This document shows, one piece after another, positions 46,315-58,000 of a stretch of 64,000 bases of DNA. The DNA comes from an uncultured Verrucomicrobia subdivision 3 bacterium. GTDB taxonomy: Bacteria > Verrucomicrobiota > Verrucomicrobiia > Limisphaerales > UBA8199. Numbering within the stretch: position 1 is the first letter of the stretch; each line of letters starts with the position of its first letter. The position numbers and the translations under genes were made by a program. The DNA lies in the NCBI GenBank assembly GCA_903913865.1, contig CAIWMU010000142.1:1-64000 (forward strand), in the 5' to 3' direction. The notes beneath the pieces were generated by a model. The model saw only the letters and a list, made by a program, of their open reading frames with translations. It had not been told where the DNA came from and did not search any database.

Positions 46315-47532
46315 ATGGCATTGATCGTTCAGAAATTCGGCGGCACATCCGTTGGCAATCCCGAACGGATTAAGAATGTTGCCAAACGGGTGGCCACTTA
46401 CCGGGCCAAAGGTGACAAAGTGGTCGTTGTCGTCTCCGCGATGAGCGGGGTGACGGACAACCTTATCAAGATGGCAAAGGACATAATGCCTCTGCCAAAT
46501 GAGCGCGAAATGGATGTCCTGCTGGCCACCGGAGAGCAGACAACCATCGCTCTGACCGCCATTGCCCTCCATTCCCTGGGGGTTCCGGCCATCTCCCTTA
46601 CGGGAGCGCAAGCCGGCATCGTTACCGATGGGGTTCACACCAAGGCGAAGATCCAGAACATCACCCCAAAGAAGATCCACGATCTCCTCAGCTCCGGGCA
46701 TGTGGTTATTGTTGCCGGATTTCAGGGGCAGACAATCGAAGGGCAAGTCACGACACTCGGGCGCGGGGGGTCTGATCTGACCGCGATAGCTTTGGCAGCG
46801 GCCTTGAAGGCTGATTTGTGCCAGATTTACACGGATGTGGATGGTGTTTACACCGCCGATCCCAGAATTGTGACCGGAGCCCGGAAACTTGATGAAATCT
46901 CCTACGACGAAATGCTGGAGTTGGCCAGCCTTGGCGCCAAGGTCATGCAATCCCGCTCGGTTGAGTTCGCCAAGAAATTCGGTGTTATCTTTGAGGTCAG
47001 ATCCAGTTTAAATGACAACCCAGGAACAATTGTGAAAGAGGAAACTAAAAACATGGAGGGAGTGGTCGTTCGTGGCGTCTCCCTCGACAAGAATCAGGCA
47101 AAAGTCACCCTGGTGGCAGTTCCGGACAAACCCGGCGTTGCTGCTCGCATTTTCAAAGCCATCGGAGACGCCACTGTGAATGTGGACATGATCGTTCAAA
47201 ACATCAGCCACGGCAGCGGCAGTCCGGCCACGGACATTTCGTTTACCGTCGACAAGCCTGATCTGCTGAAGGCCCAAAAGGTGATTGAATCCCTCCGTCA
47301 GGAGATCGGTTTCGGCACTGTCCTCTCCAGCGAGAACATTGGGAAGCTTTCGATCGTTGGAGTTGGGATGAAAAGCCACACCGGGGTTGCTGGAAAGATG
47401 TTTGAGACTCTTGCCCAGGAGGGTGTTAACATCGACATGATTTCGACCAGTGAGATCAAAATCTCTGTCGTTGTTGATCTCACGAAGGGAGAGCAGGCAA
47501 TGAAGTCTGTTCATGCCGCGTTTCTGGGTTAG
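46315..47532 (+). CDS. lysC: Aspartate kinase
   Basis: 405 aa; MALIVQKFGGTSVGNPERIKNVAKRV; two C-terminal ACT domains. Confidence 0.98.
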   Translation: MALIVQKFGGTSVGNPERIKNVAKRVATYRAKGDKVVVVVSAMSGVTDNLIKMAKDIMPLPNEREMDVLLATGEQTTIALTAIALHSLGVPAISLTGAQAGIVTDGVHTKAKIQNITPKKIHDLLSSGHVVIVAGFQGQTIEGQVTTLGRGGSDLTAIALAAALKADLCQIYTDVDGVYTADPRIVTGARKLDEISYDEMLELASLGAKVMQSRSVEFAKKFGVIFEVRSSLNDNPGTIVKEETKNMEGVVVRGVSLDKNQAKVTLVAVPDKPGVAARIFKAIGDATVNVDMIVQNISHGSGSPATDISFTVDKPDLLKAQKVIESLRQEIGFGTVLSSENIGKLSIVGVGMKSHTGVAGKMFETLAQEGVNIDMISTSEIKISVVVDLTKGEQAMKSVHAAFLG

Positions 47533-47731
47533 TTCAGACGAAGAGTGCAAATCCTGATTTGCGGATTGAGCCTGCGCTTTGCCTGTGCTAGGTTCGGCTC
47601 TGTGAATCGGTTGACGAAGCAGGAATTTAAGGTTCTTTGCTTGATATTGTGCTTGTTGATAACGGGCGTGGCCGCAAAATCATGGCGGGTGTGGCATCCC
47701 CGCACCGTCAATCTCTCTTCACATCCATAAA

Positions 47732-48160
47732 ATGCACGAAGTCAGTTTTGATGAGGCGCTTGATCTGGTCAGGGACAAGGATTCCCGCTATGCCCGGGAT
47801 GCCTACCTATTCATACGTGAGGCCCTTGATCATACCCAAAAAGCTGCGGGCAAGGAGAACCGGGGGAGAGTTCGCCAACACGTTTCCGGCCAGGAGTTGC
47901 TCGGCGGGATACGCGACTTCGCACTTTCACAGTTTGGTCCGATGACAGTCACCGTTCTGGAGGAGTGGGGTATTTGCAATTGCCAGGACTTCGGAAACAT
48001 GGTTTTCAACATGGTGGAAATTGGTTTGCTGGCAAAGACTGAAAAAGACAGTTTGGAGGACTTTTCAGAAGGTTATGACTTCCATGATGCCTTCTGCAAA
48101 CCGTATCTGCCAAGTTCCCGGTTGTCCAAGCCGAAGAACGATGTTAAAGCTCGCTCCTGA
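47732..48160 (+). CDS. Minf_1886-like conserved hypothetical protein
   Basis: 142 aa; FDEALDLVRDKDSRYARDAYLFIREALDHTQK...HVSGQELLGGIRDFALSQFGPMTVTVLEEWGI matches recalled pattern of this Planctomycetes/Verrucomicrobia family. Confidence 0.8.
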   Translation: MHEVSFDEALDLVRDKDSRYARDAYLFIREALDHTQKAAGKENRGRVRQHVSGQELLGGIRDFALSQFGPMTVTVLEEWGICNCQDFGNMVFNMVEIGLLAKTEKDSLEDFSEGYDFHDAFCKPYLPSSRLSKPKNDVKARS

Positions 48161-48290
48161 CCGTTCGGTTCCTGATTCCACGATCCCCGGTTTTTCGGTG
48201 TGAATGCTCCAGCCACTCAACGGGCCTCCGAATCGGGTTCCGAAAATCCGATGTGCGTTTCAGTTCCCGTATCCAATAGACATTACTAGC

Positions 48291-50846
48291 ATGATCGATC
48301 CCAACCAGCTCTTAGAACCGGAACTGCCAGCCATTCCGCCGGATGTCAATCTGGTTCGTTTGGACAATGGTCTGACCATCATCATCAAGGAGGACCATAG
48401 TGCCCCCGTCGTCTCGGCTCAAGCATGGTGCATGAGCGGTAGCGTTCACGAGGATAAATGGCTTGGCGCGGGGCTTTCGCATGTGCTGGAGCACATGCTG
48501 TTCAAGGGCACCACCACCCGGCCGGGGTCGCGGATTGATCAGGAGGTTCAGGAAGCGGGCGGCCAGATGAACGCCTACACATCCTTCGATCGAACTGTCT
48601 ACCATATTGATGTCCCCAACACAGGGGCGACTGTCGCCATCGATATTCTATGCGACATCATGCAGCACGCCACACTGCCAGCGGAGGAGATGGAGAAGGA
48701 AAAACAGGTGATCCTCCGGGAGATGGACATGAACGTCGATGATCCTGGCCGCCGGGCGAGCAGACGCCTTTTTGAGGCGGCATACACACGGAGCCCTTAC
48801 AGGTTTACGGTGATCGGTTATCCCGACATCTTCAACGAGTTGAAGGCAGATGACATACGGTCCTACTATGTTGAGAAATACGCGCCAAACAACGTGTTCT
48901 TTGTGGTTGTGGGGGATATATCTGCGGCCACGGTGACTGAGCAGATCAAGACAGCGTATCGCGACACGAAAGCCCGCCCTACCCCGCCGGTCGTTCTGCC
49001 CGAGGAGCCGAGACAAACTGCTCCCAGGGAGGTTGTTGAGGAATCCTCAATCGAACTCGGTCACCTTCATTTCGCCTGGCACATTCCTGATCTCCGACAT
49101 CCCGACATTGCGGCGCTGGACGTTCTATCTGTGCTTCTGGGAACCGGGCGCAGCTCCCGGCTCTACCAGCAGGTCAGGGAGAGGTTGGGAGTCGTCCACT
49201 CGGCGGATTGCTGGATGTATTGCCCGGGCGGAACCGGCCTTTTCGGAATGTCCGCCATCGTGGATGGAGACAAGTTTGAAGCCGCACGAGAGGCCATGCT
49301 GGCCGAGATTGAAAAGTTAAAGGTCGCCCCCGTGCTGGAATCAGAAGTGGCCAAGGCAGTAAAGCAGTTTCTCTCGTCATCCCTTTCCATCCGGAAGACC
49401 ATGCAGGGACAGGCTCAGGCTTTTGGTGGCAGCTGGATTTCCACCAATGACCTGAATTTTTCTGAGCGTTACATGCGTGCCATCAAAACGGTCACGCCGG
49501 AGGACATCCAACGGGTTGCACGCCAGTATCTCACATCAGTGAACCGGACCCTCTACGCACTTTTGCCGACGAACTCCAGGACGGTGTCAGCCTCCGGCCA
49601 GACGTTCGCCTGCAAATCCGAGACAAGGTTGATTACCCTTCAAAACGGTTTGAGGCTTCTGCTGAAGGAGGATCATCGACTCCCATTCGTGGACTTTCGT
49701 GCTGTGTTCAGGGGAGGTGTGCTGGATGAAACCCCATCCAACTGCGGGATCACTCGATTGGCCGGGAAGCTTCTGCTAAAGGGCACAACCTCACGGAGCG
49801 CCGAAGATCTTGCCATTCAGATTGAGTCGATTGGGGGAAGCCTGGACACCTATGGCGGCAACAACAGCTTCGGGGTCACCGCCGAGGTGATGAGTGGCGA
49901 TTTTGCGACCGGGCTGGAGCTTCTTTTTGATGTGATCCTGAACCCGCAGTTTCCAACCGACTCGATTGAGAGGGAGCGTGAGGTGCAACTTGCTTCCATT
50001 AGGGCCCAGCGGGATCACATGCTCCAGTGTGCGTTCAAATCGATGCGACGTGCCATGTTCGGCTCCATCGGCTATGGATTGGACAGCTTGGGATCCGAGG
50101 ATAGCGTCAAGAGTCTGGTTCGCGAAGACCTGGTGAGCTTTCACTCACGGGATGTGCGTCCTGACAACTGCGTGCTGGCCATTTATGGTGATATCGATTC
50201 CTCCCAGGTTGAGCGCCTGGTCGGATCCGCTGTTGCCAATTGGAAAGCACCTGATTCTTTGCCTCGCACCCAGCACGGGAACCCTTCATCACTGAAGTCC
50301 ATCGAACGAGTGTTGGAAAGTCGGGATAAGAAGCAGGCGGTTATCGTGGTCGGTTTTCCCGGGACGACCATGAGCAACCCTGACCGATTCGTCCTCGATA
50401 TGTTGCAGGAAGCCTGTAGTGATCTTGGATCACGTTTGTTTCTCAGGATCCGGGAGGAACTGGGACTTGCATATTACGTGGGGGCGCAAAACTTCGCAGG
50501 CATCACCCCGGGATACTTCGCCTTTTACGTAGGAACATCACCTGAACATGTGGATCGTGTCGAAGCGGAACTGCTTGATGAGGCTGCGAAGTTGCGATCA
50601 GAGGGGCTCACCCAGGCTGAATTGGATCGGTCCAAATTCAAAATCATCGGGAATAACAAAATCGCCAGGCAGGATCTGGGTGGTATGGCCATGACCAACG
50701 CCTTGGACGAACTTTATGGTTTGGGCTTCAACTTGAGCGACGATGCGGATGCCCGATATGAGGCCGTCACTCTGGAGCAGGTCCGGGATGCTGCTCGAAA
50801 ATATCTGACTCCGGAAATCCATGTGGTCACGGTGATCCGTCCATGA
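48291..50846 (+). CDS. M16 metallopeptidase, fused active plus inactive halves
   Basis: GLSHVLEHMLFKGT (HxxEH) in N half; GITRLAGKLLLKGT without zinc ligands in C half; preferred start ATG 48291 over track 48204. Confidence 0.95.
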   Translation: MIDPNQLLEPELPAIPPDVNLVRLDNGLTIIIKEDHSAPVVSAQAWCMSGSVHEDKWLGAGLSHVLEHMLFKGTTTRPGSRIDQEVQEAGGQMNAYTSFDRTVYHIDVPNTGATVAIDILCDIMQHATLPAEEMEKEKQVILREMDMNVDDPGRRASRRLFEAAYTRSPYRFTVIGYPDIFNELKADDIRSYYVEKYAPNNVFFVVVGDISAATVTEQIKTAYRDTKARPTPPVVLPEEPRQTAPREVVEESSIELGHLHFAWHIPDLRHPDIAALDVLSVLLGTGRSSRLYQQVRERLGVVHSADCWMYCPGGTGLFGMSAIVDGDKFEAAREAMLAEIEKLKVAPVLESEVAKAVKQFLSSSLSIRKTMQGQAQAFGGSWISTNDLNFSERYMRAIKTVTPEDIQRVARQYLTSVNRTLYALLPTNSRTVSASGQTFACKSETRLITLQNGLRLLLKEDHRLPFVDFRAVFRGGVLDETPSNCGITRLAGKLLLKGTTSRSAEDLAIQIESIGGSLDTYGGNNSFGVTAEVMSGDFATGLELLFDVILNPQFPTDSIEREREVQLASIRAQRDHMLQCAFKSMRRAMFGSIGYGLDSLGSEDSVKSLVREDLVSFHSRDVRPDNCVLAIYGDIDSSQVERLVGSAVANWKAPDSLPRTQHGNPSSLKSIERVLESRDKKQAVIVVGFPGTTMSNPDRFVLDMLQEACSDLGSRLFLRIREELGLAYYVGAQNFAGITPGYFAFYVGTSPEHVDRVEAELLDEAAKLRSEGLTQAELDRSKFKIIGNNKIARQDLGGMAMTNALDELYGLGFNLSDDADARYEAVTLEQVRDAARKYLTPEIHVVTVIRP

Positions 50847-50967
50847 GCCAACGGTCTCAGAAATCGGAGTTTGTGTAACTTTCGACCGCCACCGTGCGTC
50901 TAACCTGGGGCAGGATTCTGCATTGAGCGGAGTCCCTGAGCAACCGGTTTGTGCGTCGAGGTAATTT

Positions 50968-51495
50968 ATGAGAACGTTTCTTTCAAGAGCAGCCATTCTG
51001 GCCTTGGTTCTGTGCGGTGCCGCAAGTTTCATTTCGGCCGCAATGGCTGCAGAGGAGGATGGCGGGCGTCGTGGGGATCAACTGCAGCGGTTGGAGAGGC
51101 GCATCAATGAACTTGCCCAGCATCAGGAGCAAATCGCCCAGCAGATGGAGCAGATTCAAATGGCGCGGCCCCAGCCGACTCCTCAACCAGGTTTTGGACC
51201 GCAAGGACCAAACCGCGTAGGGGCTCCCAACATGGCAAATCCTGGCGTTCATTCCCTCCAGCCGGGAATGGTCGGTGCCCCCGGAATGGTTAAAGACCGC
51301 AAGGGCCTGCATGATCTCGTCGGCTTGATATTCCTTGGGATGCTCATCTCGAACATCCTGCTCTCTGTTTGGATCTACACCGACATCCGCAAGCGCGGGG
51401 AAGGCTCCGGGATCTTCATTGCTCTGGCTTTGGTGGCTGGAATTCCTGCTGCGATCATTTACTCCCTTGTGCGGATCGCAGACAAAAAGCCGTAG
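50968..51495 (+). CDS. Exported coiled-coil membrane protein, unknown function
   Basis: 175 aa; signal peptide, coiled coil, Pro/Gly-rich linker, two C-terminal TMs. Confidence 0.7.
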   Translation: MRTFLSRAAILALVLCGAASFISAAMAAEEDGGRRGDQLQRLERRINELAQHQEQIAQQMEQIQMARPQPTPQPGFGPQGPNRVGAPNMANPGVHSLQPGMVGAPGMVKDRKGLHDLVGLIFLGMLISNILLSVWIYTDIRKRGEGSGIFIALALVAGIPAAIIYSLVRIADKKP

Positions 51496-51517
51496 TCGGA
51501 TCATAGTCTGATCCGAC
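51495..51517 (+). terminator. Perfect 9-bp hairpin overlapping stop codon
   Basis: GTCGGATCA-tagtc-TGATCCGAC; no T-tract. Confidence 0.5.
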
Positions 51518-51581
51518 GAAGCGACATGTAACTTTGGCCGTTGCTTCTCCCCTGTTTGAGTTCCTGCGGTCTCCTGGATGA

Positions 51582-52958
51582 CTACAGCTTCACGGAGACC
51601 AATTCAATCCCCTCCGCCATCCCCTGATTTCTCGAGTATTTCTTCTCAACAGGGTTGTTCCAATGCTCATGAACCCCAAGGCTTGGAAGTTTTCTGGTTC
51701 CTGAAGCATGGTTGGGATCATAAAAGGTGCCGGATGGAGGATTGTCAGCCTGCGCCGCCTCATGAAGGTAATCATCCACCCCGGACTTTCCTGCGACATC
51801 CGGCCACTCTTCCGCAAGGAAATCAAGCCCCACGGAGTCGATCGCAACGGGATCCTGTGATGCTAAGAGGCTGGAAGACCACCCCCCATTGAAGGGCTGG
51901 GTTCGCATGCGTTGCGGGGCCGGATCTTTTGGATGGATTCCTGAAAACAAGCCATCAACGAGATTGAGCACGGTTTTTCCACCCAAATGAGAGTGACCCA
52001 GCAGGTCCACCAGTGGCCGGTAGATGGCTGTCTCCTTGGAGAAGCAATTGGGATGCATGTCGTAATAGCCCTTCTGAACCGGCCAGCGCACAAGCGATCC
52101 ATAATGGTTCTTGGCGCAAAGGGTCACCCCGCCACCGGTATGGGCTTTCAGGTTGGCGAAATTAATCAGGTAGTCTGCCTCGGCGAAGCAGGAAGGAACG
52201 AAATCCTGGGTCTTGCCTTCCGGACGGCTGCTCCAATAGAGGGGTTCTGTTGATTCCTTTACCTTCTTTCTACCCGGTTTGCCCAGATAGTCTTCATATC
52301 GAACATCCGGGTAGGCAGCATGGAGGATGTCATAGTATTCCTTAACCAGGCACGCGAGGGTGTCGCAGATGGTGATCTCACCCGGGTGGACCCCGGCGGC
52401 AACGAGCTGCCGGATCAGTGCAATCAGCACCTGGGGTCCGGTGTTCATATAGTCATGCCGTCGGGAGAACGTGCAAGTTTCCAGATTGACGTGGCCTTCG
52501 TGATAGATCATTCCCACCCAGTTCGGCTTTATCAAGATCCGCTGCCCCGGCTTGTAGCCAGCATCCCCCCTGCCCCGGGATTGGTTTAGATGGCGAAAGA
52601 GACGGGTCCAAGCCGTCGTGGTGCTGGACTCCCCGGTCAGGTCGCAAACGGCCCTGAGCATCATTGTGTCAACGTGGTCCTGCTTAACGCGGTTTGGTTC
52701 CCACCAGTGGCCATCCCCAACTCCCTTCCAATCTGTGACGTTAGGATCGTGGACCCATACCACCCTGCCCGGGTGGATGCCCCTGCCCTTCCCAAGAGCC
52801 TTCGCGGGCGTCTTATCCTGAGCAGATCCGAGGTTTGGAATGCAGATGGCACACCCTCCCGCGATGGTGAGGGATCGACTGAGGAAGCTTCTGCGACTCA
52901 CCTTGTCAGTTCTCTTGACGGTCCCGGAACCCACTTGACGGACTCGGTTTGCTTTCAT
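51582..52958 (-). CDS. DUF362 domain-containing protein with Tat signal
   Basis: 458 aa; SRRSFLSRSLTIAGG leader; ILIKPNWVG, ADYLINFANLKAHTGGGVTLCAKNHYGSL. Confidence 0.88.
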   Translation of the reverse strand: MKANRVRQVGSGTVKRTDKVSRRSFLSRSLTIAGGCAICIPNLGSAQDKTPAKALGKGRGIHPGRVVWVHDPNVTDWKGVGDGHWWEPNRVKQDHVDTMMLRAVCDLTGESSTTTAWTRLFRHLNQSRGRGDAGYKPGQRILIKPNWVGMIYHEGHVNLETCTFSRRHDYMNTGPQVLIALIRQLVAAGVHPGEITICDTLACLVKEYYDILHAAYPDVRYEDYLGKPGRKKVKESTEPLYWSSRPEGKTQDFVPSCFAEADYLINFANLKAHTGGGVTLCAKNHYGSLVRWPVQKGYYDMHPNCFSKETAIYRPLVDLLGHSHLGGKTVLNLVDGLFSGIHPKDPAPQRMRTQPFNGGWSSSLLASQDPVAIDSVGLDFLAEEWPDVAGKSGVDDYLHEAAQADNPPSGTFYDPNHASGTRKLPSLGVHEHWNNPVEKKYSRNQGMAEGIELVSVKL

Positions 52959-53076
52959 CGTCTGATCTCACCAGAATCGCTCTACAGCATCAAGCGATAA
53001 ACGCGTATCGTTGAGCCCGGAAACGATCAAAATTGGATGGAAGTGGGAAGTGTGACATTTAACGACTGTCCCCAGA

Positions 53077-53115
53077 AAAAGAAAATCTCCCAACCTCAAA
53101 ACGAGGGAGGGAGAA
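53077..53115 (-). terminator. Rho-independent terminator of the ATP synthase operon
   Basis: Minus strand TCTCCCTCCCTCGTTTTGAGGTTGGGAGATTTTCTTTTT: imperfect stem plus T-rich tract. Confidence 0.78.
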
Positions 53116-53202
53116 AGTGTTATTCCAAACAGAAAGCTGCTGAGGTCAATCCGTTAGGAGGGAAATCATGGTTAATGATACCCTATCCCCTGCGGCTCCT
53201 CG

Positions 53203-53610
53203 TTACTTGATCCGGCGACGGACCTTCAACTGTGCCAGAGAGGCGGCCAATGCTGCGCTGACACGGGCGGCTTCGTCATCATCCAACTTTTCAGCAAGGC
53301 GGGCCTCGGCACGGCGGCGGGCTTCCTCCGCCTGGGTTTCATCGATATTCTCGGCCCGCATGGCCATGTCGGTCATGATTGCAACCCGATCACCAGTGAT
53401 CTCGACAAACCCTTCGCCAATAGCCAGAAAATAGTCACGACCATCCTTGCGAACGACGATCTCCCCGGGAACAACTTGAGCCATGAGTGGCACGTGGTTC
53501 GGGTAAATGCCCATCTCCCCTTCAGCTCCGGGAAGTGTGACCATATCGACCTGCTCCGAGTAGGTTCGAGCCTCGGGAGTCACGATTTCCAATTTCAAGG
53601 TTGCAGCCAT
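53203..53610 (-). CDS. atpC: ATP synthase epsilon subunit
   Basis: 135 aa; LKLEIVTPEARTYSEQVDMVTLPGAEGEMGIYPNHVPLM. Confidence 0.97.
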   Translation of the reverse strand: MAATLKLEIVTPEARTYSEQVDMVTLPGAEGEMGIYPNHVPLMAQVVPGEIVVRKDGRDYFLAIGEGFVEITGDRVAIMTDMAMRAENIDETQAEEARRRAEARLAEKLDDDEAARVSAALAASLAQLKVRRRIK

Positions 53611-53669
53611 GTCTTTTCGAGTGGAAGGCCGCCCCCGCGATAAAAATATCAGCGGGGGCGGCAGAAATC

Positions 53670-55133
<1,464 letters not shown>

Positions 55134-56012
55134 TCATCCCAAAGCCATGGCCGCACTGGAGATTTCCAGAAGTTCCTTTGTGATGGCTGCCTGGCGCATC
55201 TTGTTGTATTCCAAGGTAAGATCCTTGATGAGTTGTTGGGCGTTGTCCGTCGCATTCTTCATGGCCACCATGCGGGCGCTTTGCTCACTGGCACGAGACT
55301 CGAGCAGCACCTGATAAACCTGAAAGTTGAGATAGTGGGGAAGCATCGCTTCCATCACCGATTCGAGACTTGGCTCGAAGATGAACTCAGTGCCACTGCG
55401 TGTTAGCTCGTGGCTCATGGCCTCCCCTTTCACATCGGAGGAGACGCCTTTGATTTCGCCGACCGGGAGAAGTGGAATCACCACGGGTTTGAGGTTCAAC
55501 GTCGAAATGAAGTTCGTGAAAAGAACATCCACACGGTCAACCTCCCCGCTCAGGAACAGCTCCCTGGCGAACTTGGAGATGGCACGTGCTTCACTGAACT
55601 GCGGAGTGTCCTTGTAGGTGAACTCGGCCTTGAGCTGCCGCCGGGTGCGGGCGACGAACTGCGCGGCCTTCCTTCCAGCGGTGATGTAAAGTGTTGTGTC
55701 CCTGTCAAACTTGGAGGCCTCACGAAGGATGTTGCTGTTCAAGGCACCGCACAATCCCTTGTCGGAAGTCACAAGAATGACCCCACGGCGCTTCCCCGGC
55801 CGCTGTTCCATCAATGCATGCCTGGACTCACCCGCCACGGCAGCGATCTCGCTCAAGACGTCATTCATCACCTCGGCATAGGGCCTGCCTGCTAGAGCGG
55901 ACTGCTGTGCCTTGCGCATCTTCGACGCCGAGACCATCTGCATGGCCTTGGTGATCTGCGCCGTGTTCTTGACCGACTTGATGCGTCGGCGGATGTCGCG
56001 GGTGCTGGGCAT
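55134..56012 (-). CDS. atpG: ATP synthase gamma subunit
   Basis: 292 aa; STRDIRRRIKSVKNTAQITKAMQMVSASKMRKAQ. Confidence 0.98.
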   Translation of the reverse strand: MPSTRDIRRRIKSVKNTAQITKAMQMVSASKMRKAQQSALAGRPYAEVMNDVLSEIAAVAGESRHALMEQRPGKRRGVILVTSDKGLCGALNSNILREASKFDRDTTLYITAGRKAAQFVARTRRQLKAEFTYKDTPQFSEARAISKFARELFLSGEVDRVDVLFTNFISTLNLKPVVIPLLPVGEIKGVSSDVKGEAMSHELTRSGTEFIFEPSLESVMEAMLPHYLNFQVYQVLLESRASEQSARMVAMKNATDNAQQLIKDLTLEYNKMRQAAITKELLEISSAAMALG

Positions 56013-56015
56013 CGG

Positions 56016-57551
56016 TTACTTGGAGTAGGTTTGTTTGAATTCGACCACGGCTGCTTTGAGTTCCGAGATCAGAGCATCGTTGAGGGCCTTCTCCTGGGCG
56101 ATTTTGGCCATCAGTTGAGTCTTCCGGCTCGAAAGATAGTCCGTCAGCTTGGTCTGGAAGTCTTTGATCTTCTCGACGGCCACATCGTCCATCATCGAGT
56201 TTTGCACAGTCCAAAGGATCGCGACCTGAGCCTCCAACGCAATAGGCCGATATTGGGGCTGCTTGAACACCTCAATGATCCGCTTGCCACGCTCAATCTG
56301 CGCCTGTGTTTTCGCATCGAGATCTGAACCAAACTGGGCGAATGCAGCCAATTCCCGAAACTGTGCAAGGTCACCTTTCAGTCGGCCCGCAACTTGTTTC
56401 ATCGCCTTCACCTGCGCGGCTGATCCGACGCGGGACACCGAGAGACCGACCGAGATCGCAGGACGAACGCCCTGGTAGAAAAGATCGGTTTCCAGATAAA
56501 TCTGGCCATCGGTGATGGAGATGACGTTTGTCGGAATGTAGGCTGATACATCGCCCGCCTGGGTTTCGATGATTGGCAGCGCAGTGAGAGATCCATTCCC
56601 GAACTTCTCGTTGACACGGGCAGCACGTTCCAGAAGGCGGCTATGCAGGTAGAACACATCACCAGGGTATGCCTCACGACCTGAGGGACGCTTCAACACC
56701 AGGGAGACCTGACGATATGCAACAGCGTGCTTGGAAAGATCGTCGTAGATGATCAGGGCATCCATCCCGTTGTCCATGAACCATTCTCCCATCGCCGCTC
56801 CGGCAAAAGGCGCAAGGTATTGGTTGGTGGCGGAATCAGAGGCAGAAGCTGCGAGAACGATGGTATAGGGCATCGCACCAGCCTCTTCGAGAACCGAAAT
56901 AACACGCGCGATGTTGGACTGCTTCTGACCGATCGCCACGTAGATGCAATAAAGCGGACGGTGGGTCTTATCCCCGGAATCCTCGGCAGCCTTGTTAAGG
57001 CGGGCCTGGCTGATAATCGTATCAACGCATATCGTCGTCTTGCCGGTGGAACGATCGCCAATAATGAGCTCGCGCTGGCCACGGCCAATCGGAATCATCG
57101 CATCCACTGCCATGATGCCGGTCTGCACGGGTTGCGTCACCGACTTGCGTTTGATGATGCCGGGTGCGATTTTTTCCACGGGATAGGAAACGTCGGACTT
57201 AACAGCTCCCTTTCCATCCACAGGCAGCCCAAGGGTGTTCACAACTCGGCCAAGCAACCCTTTGCCCACAGGCACCTGCAGAAGCTTGCCTGTCGTGCGA
57301 ACCTCCGAGCCTTCCCTGATTTTCGTATAATCGCCCAGAATAATGGCGCCGACTTCGGTTTCCTCCAAATTCAAAGCCAGCCCAACGATTCCGTTGCCGA
57401 AATCCAACATCTCGTTAAGCATCGCATCGGTCAAACCTTCGATCTTGGCAACGCCGTCCCCAATCTCGCGGACGGTGCCGACGTTCTGCTTTGCCGTGGA
57501 TGTCTTCACCCCGGCTATCTGCGACTCAATTTCCTGAAGTAAGTTGCTCAT
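56016..57551 (-). CDS. atpA: ATP synthase alpha subunit
   Basis: 511 aa; [36 protein letters not shown]. Confidence 0.99.
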   Translation of the reverse strand: MSNLLQEIESQIAGVKTSTAKQNVGTVREIGDGVAKIEGLTDAMLNEMLDFGNGIVGLALNLEETEVGAIILGDYTKIREGSEVRTTGKLLQVPVGKGLLGRVVNTLGLPVDGKGAVKSDVSYPVEKIAPGIIKRKSVTQPVQTGIMAVDAMIPIGRGQRELIIGDRSTGKTTICVDTIISQARLNKAAEDSGDKTHRPLYCIYVAIGQKQSNIARVISVLEEAGAMPYTIVLAASASDSATNQYLAPFAGAAMGEWFMDNGMDALIIYDDLSKHAVAYRQVSLVLKRPSGREAYPGDVFYLHSRLLERAARVNEKFGNGSLTALPIIETQAGDVSAYIPTNVISITDGQIYLETDLFYQGVRPAISVGLSVSRVGSAAQVKAMKQVAGRLKGDLAQFRELAAFAQFGSDLDAKTQAQIERGKRIIEVFKQPQYRPIALEAQVAILWTVQNSMMDDVAVEKIKDFQTKLTDYLSSRKTQLMAKIAQEKALNDALISELKAAVVEFKQTYSK

Positions 57552-57587
57552 ATTCGTTCAAATCAAAACTCAAAAATGCGGTATGGT

Positions 57588-57979
57588 TCAAAAGGACTCT
57601 TCGAGTGCCTTCAGCCTTGCCTGGATGCTTCCATCGTAAACGTCACTCCCAACCTTGATGCGCAATCCCCCAATCAACGACTCGTTTTGTAAAAAGGAAA
57701 CATTCAAGGCAGGTCCGTGAGCCTTGGCAAGATTGGCCCTAACCAAGTCCTGCAAATCCTGTCCAAGTGGGACTGCACTTTCAACCACTGCCTTCCGTCT
57801 TTCCAGATCAAGCTTCACCAGACGCTGAAACTGGGTCAGGATGGCGAGTAGCCGCGAGGTTTTACTTCGATCACCTTCTTCACAGTCTCCCTGACGCGAG
57901 ACTCATCCAGCACACTGCCCACGATGCAGGCCCGAAATAAATGCTTTGCTTCCCTTCTGGCTTGTTTGGGGATCTTCAT
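57588..57979 (-). pseudogene. atpH: ATP synthase delta subunit, apparently frameshifted (about 130 aa if restored)
   Basis: Frame A from ATG 57979: MKIPKQARREAKHLFRACIVGSVLDESRVRETVKKVIEVKPRGYSPS* (stop 57836-57838); frame B: LAILTQFQRLVKLDLERRKAVVESAVPLGQDLQ...LIGGLRIKVGSDVYDGSIQARLKALEESF. Frames join at 57848. Confidence 0.85.
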
Positions 57980-58000
57980 TGGGTGTTGCGGAAGTGGTTC

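Noticed and set aside
53168-53434. Plus-strand 88-aa ORF with a strong SD (GGAGG, 6 nt before ATG), antisense to atpC
   Set aside because: Most of the frame is the complement of atpC coding sequence with Ala/Ser/Arg-rich antisense composition; no domain recognised. The SD-like GGAGG may be chance.
56727-57542. 271-aa plus-strand ORF antisense to atpA
   Set aside because: Fully antisense to a highly conserved gene; no domain; typical GC-driven shadow ORF.
57836-57860. Programmed -1 frameshifting in atpH
   Set aside because: No X XXY YYZ slippery heptamer in the overlap region; a simple 1-nt deletion explains it. Kept only as an alternative in the finding.
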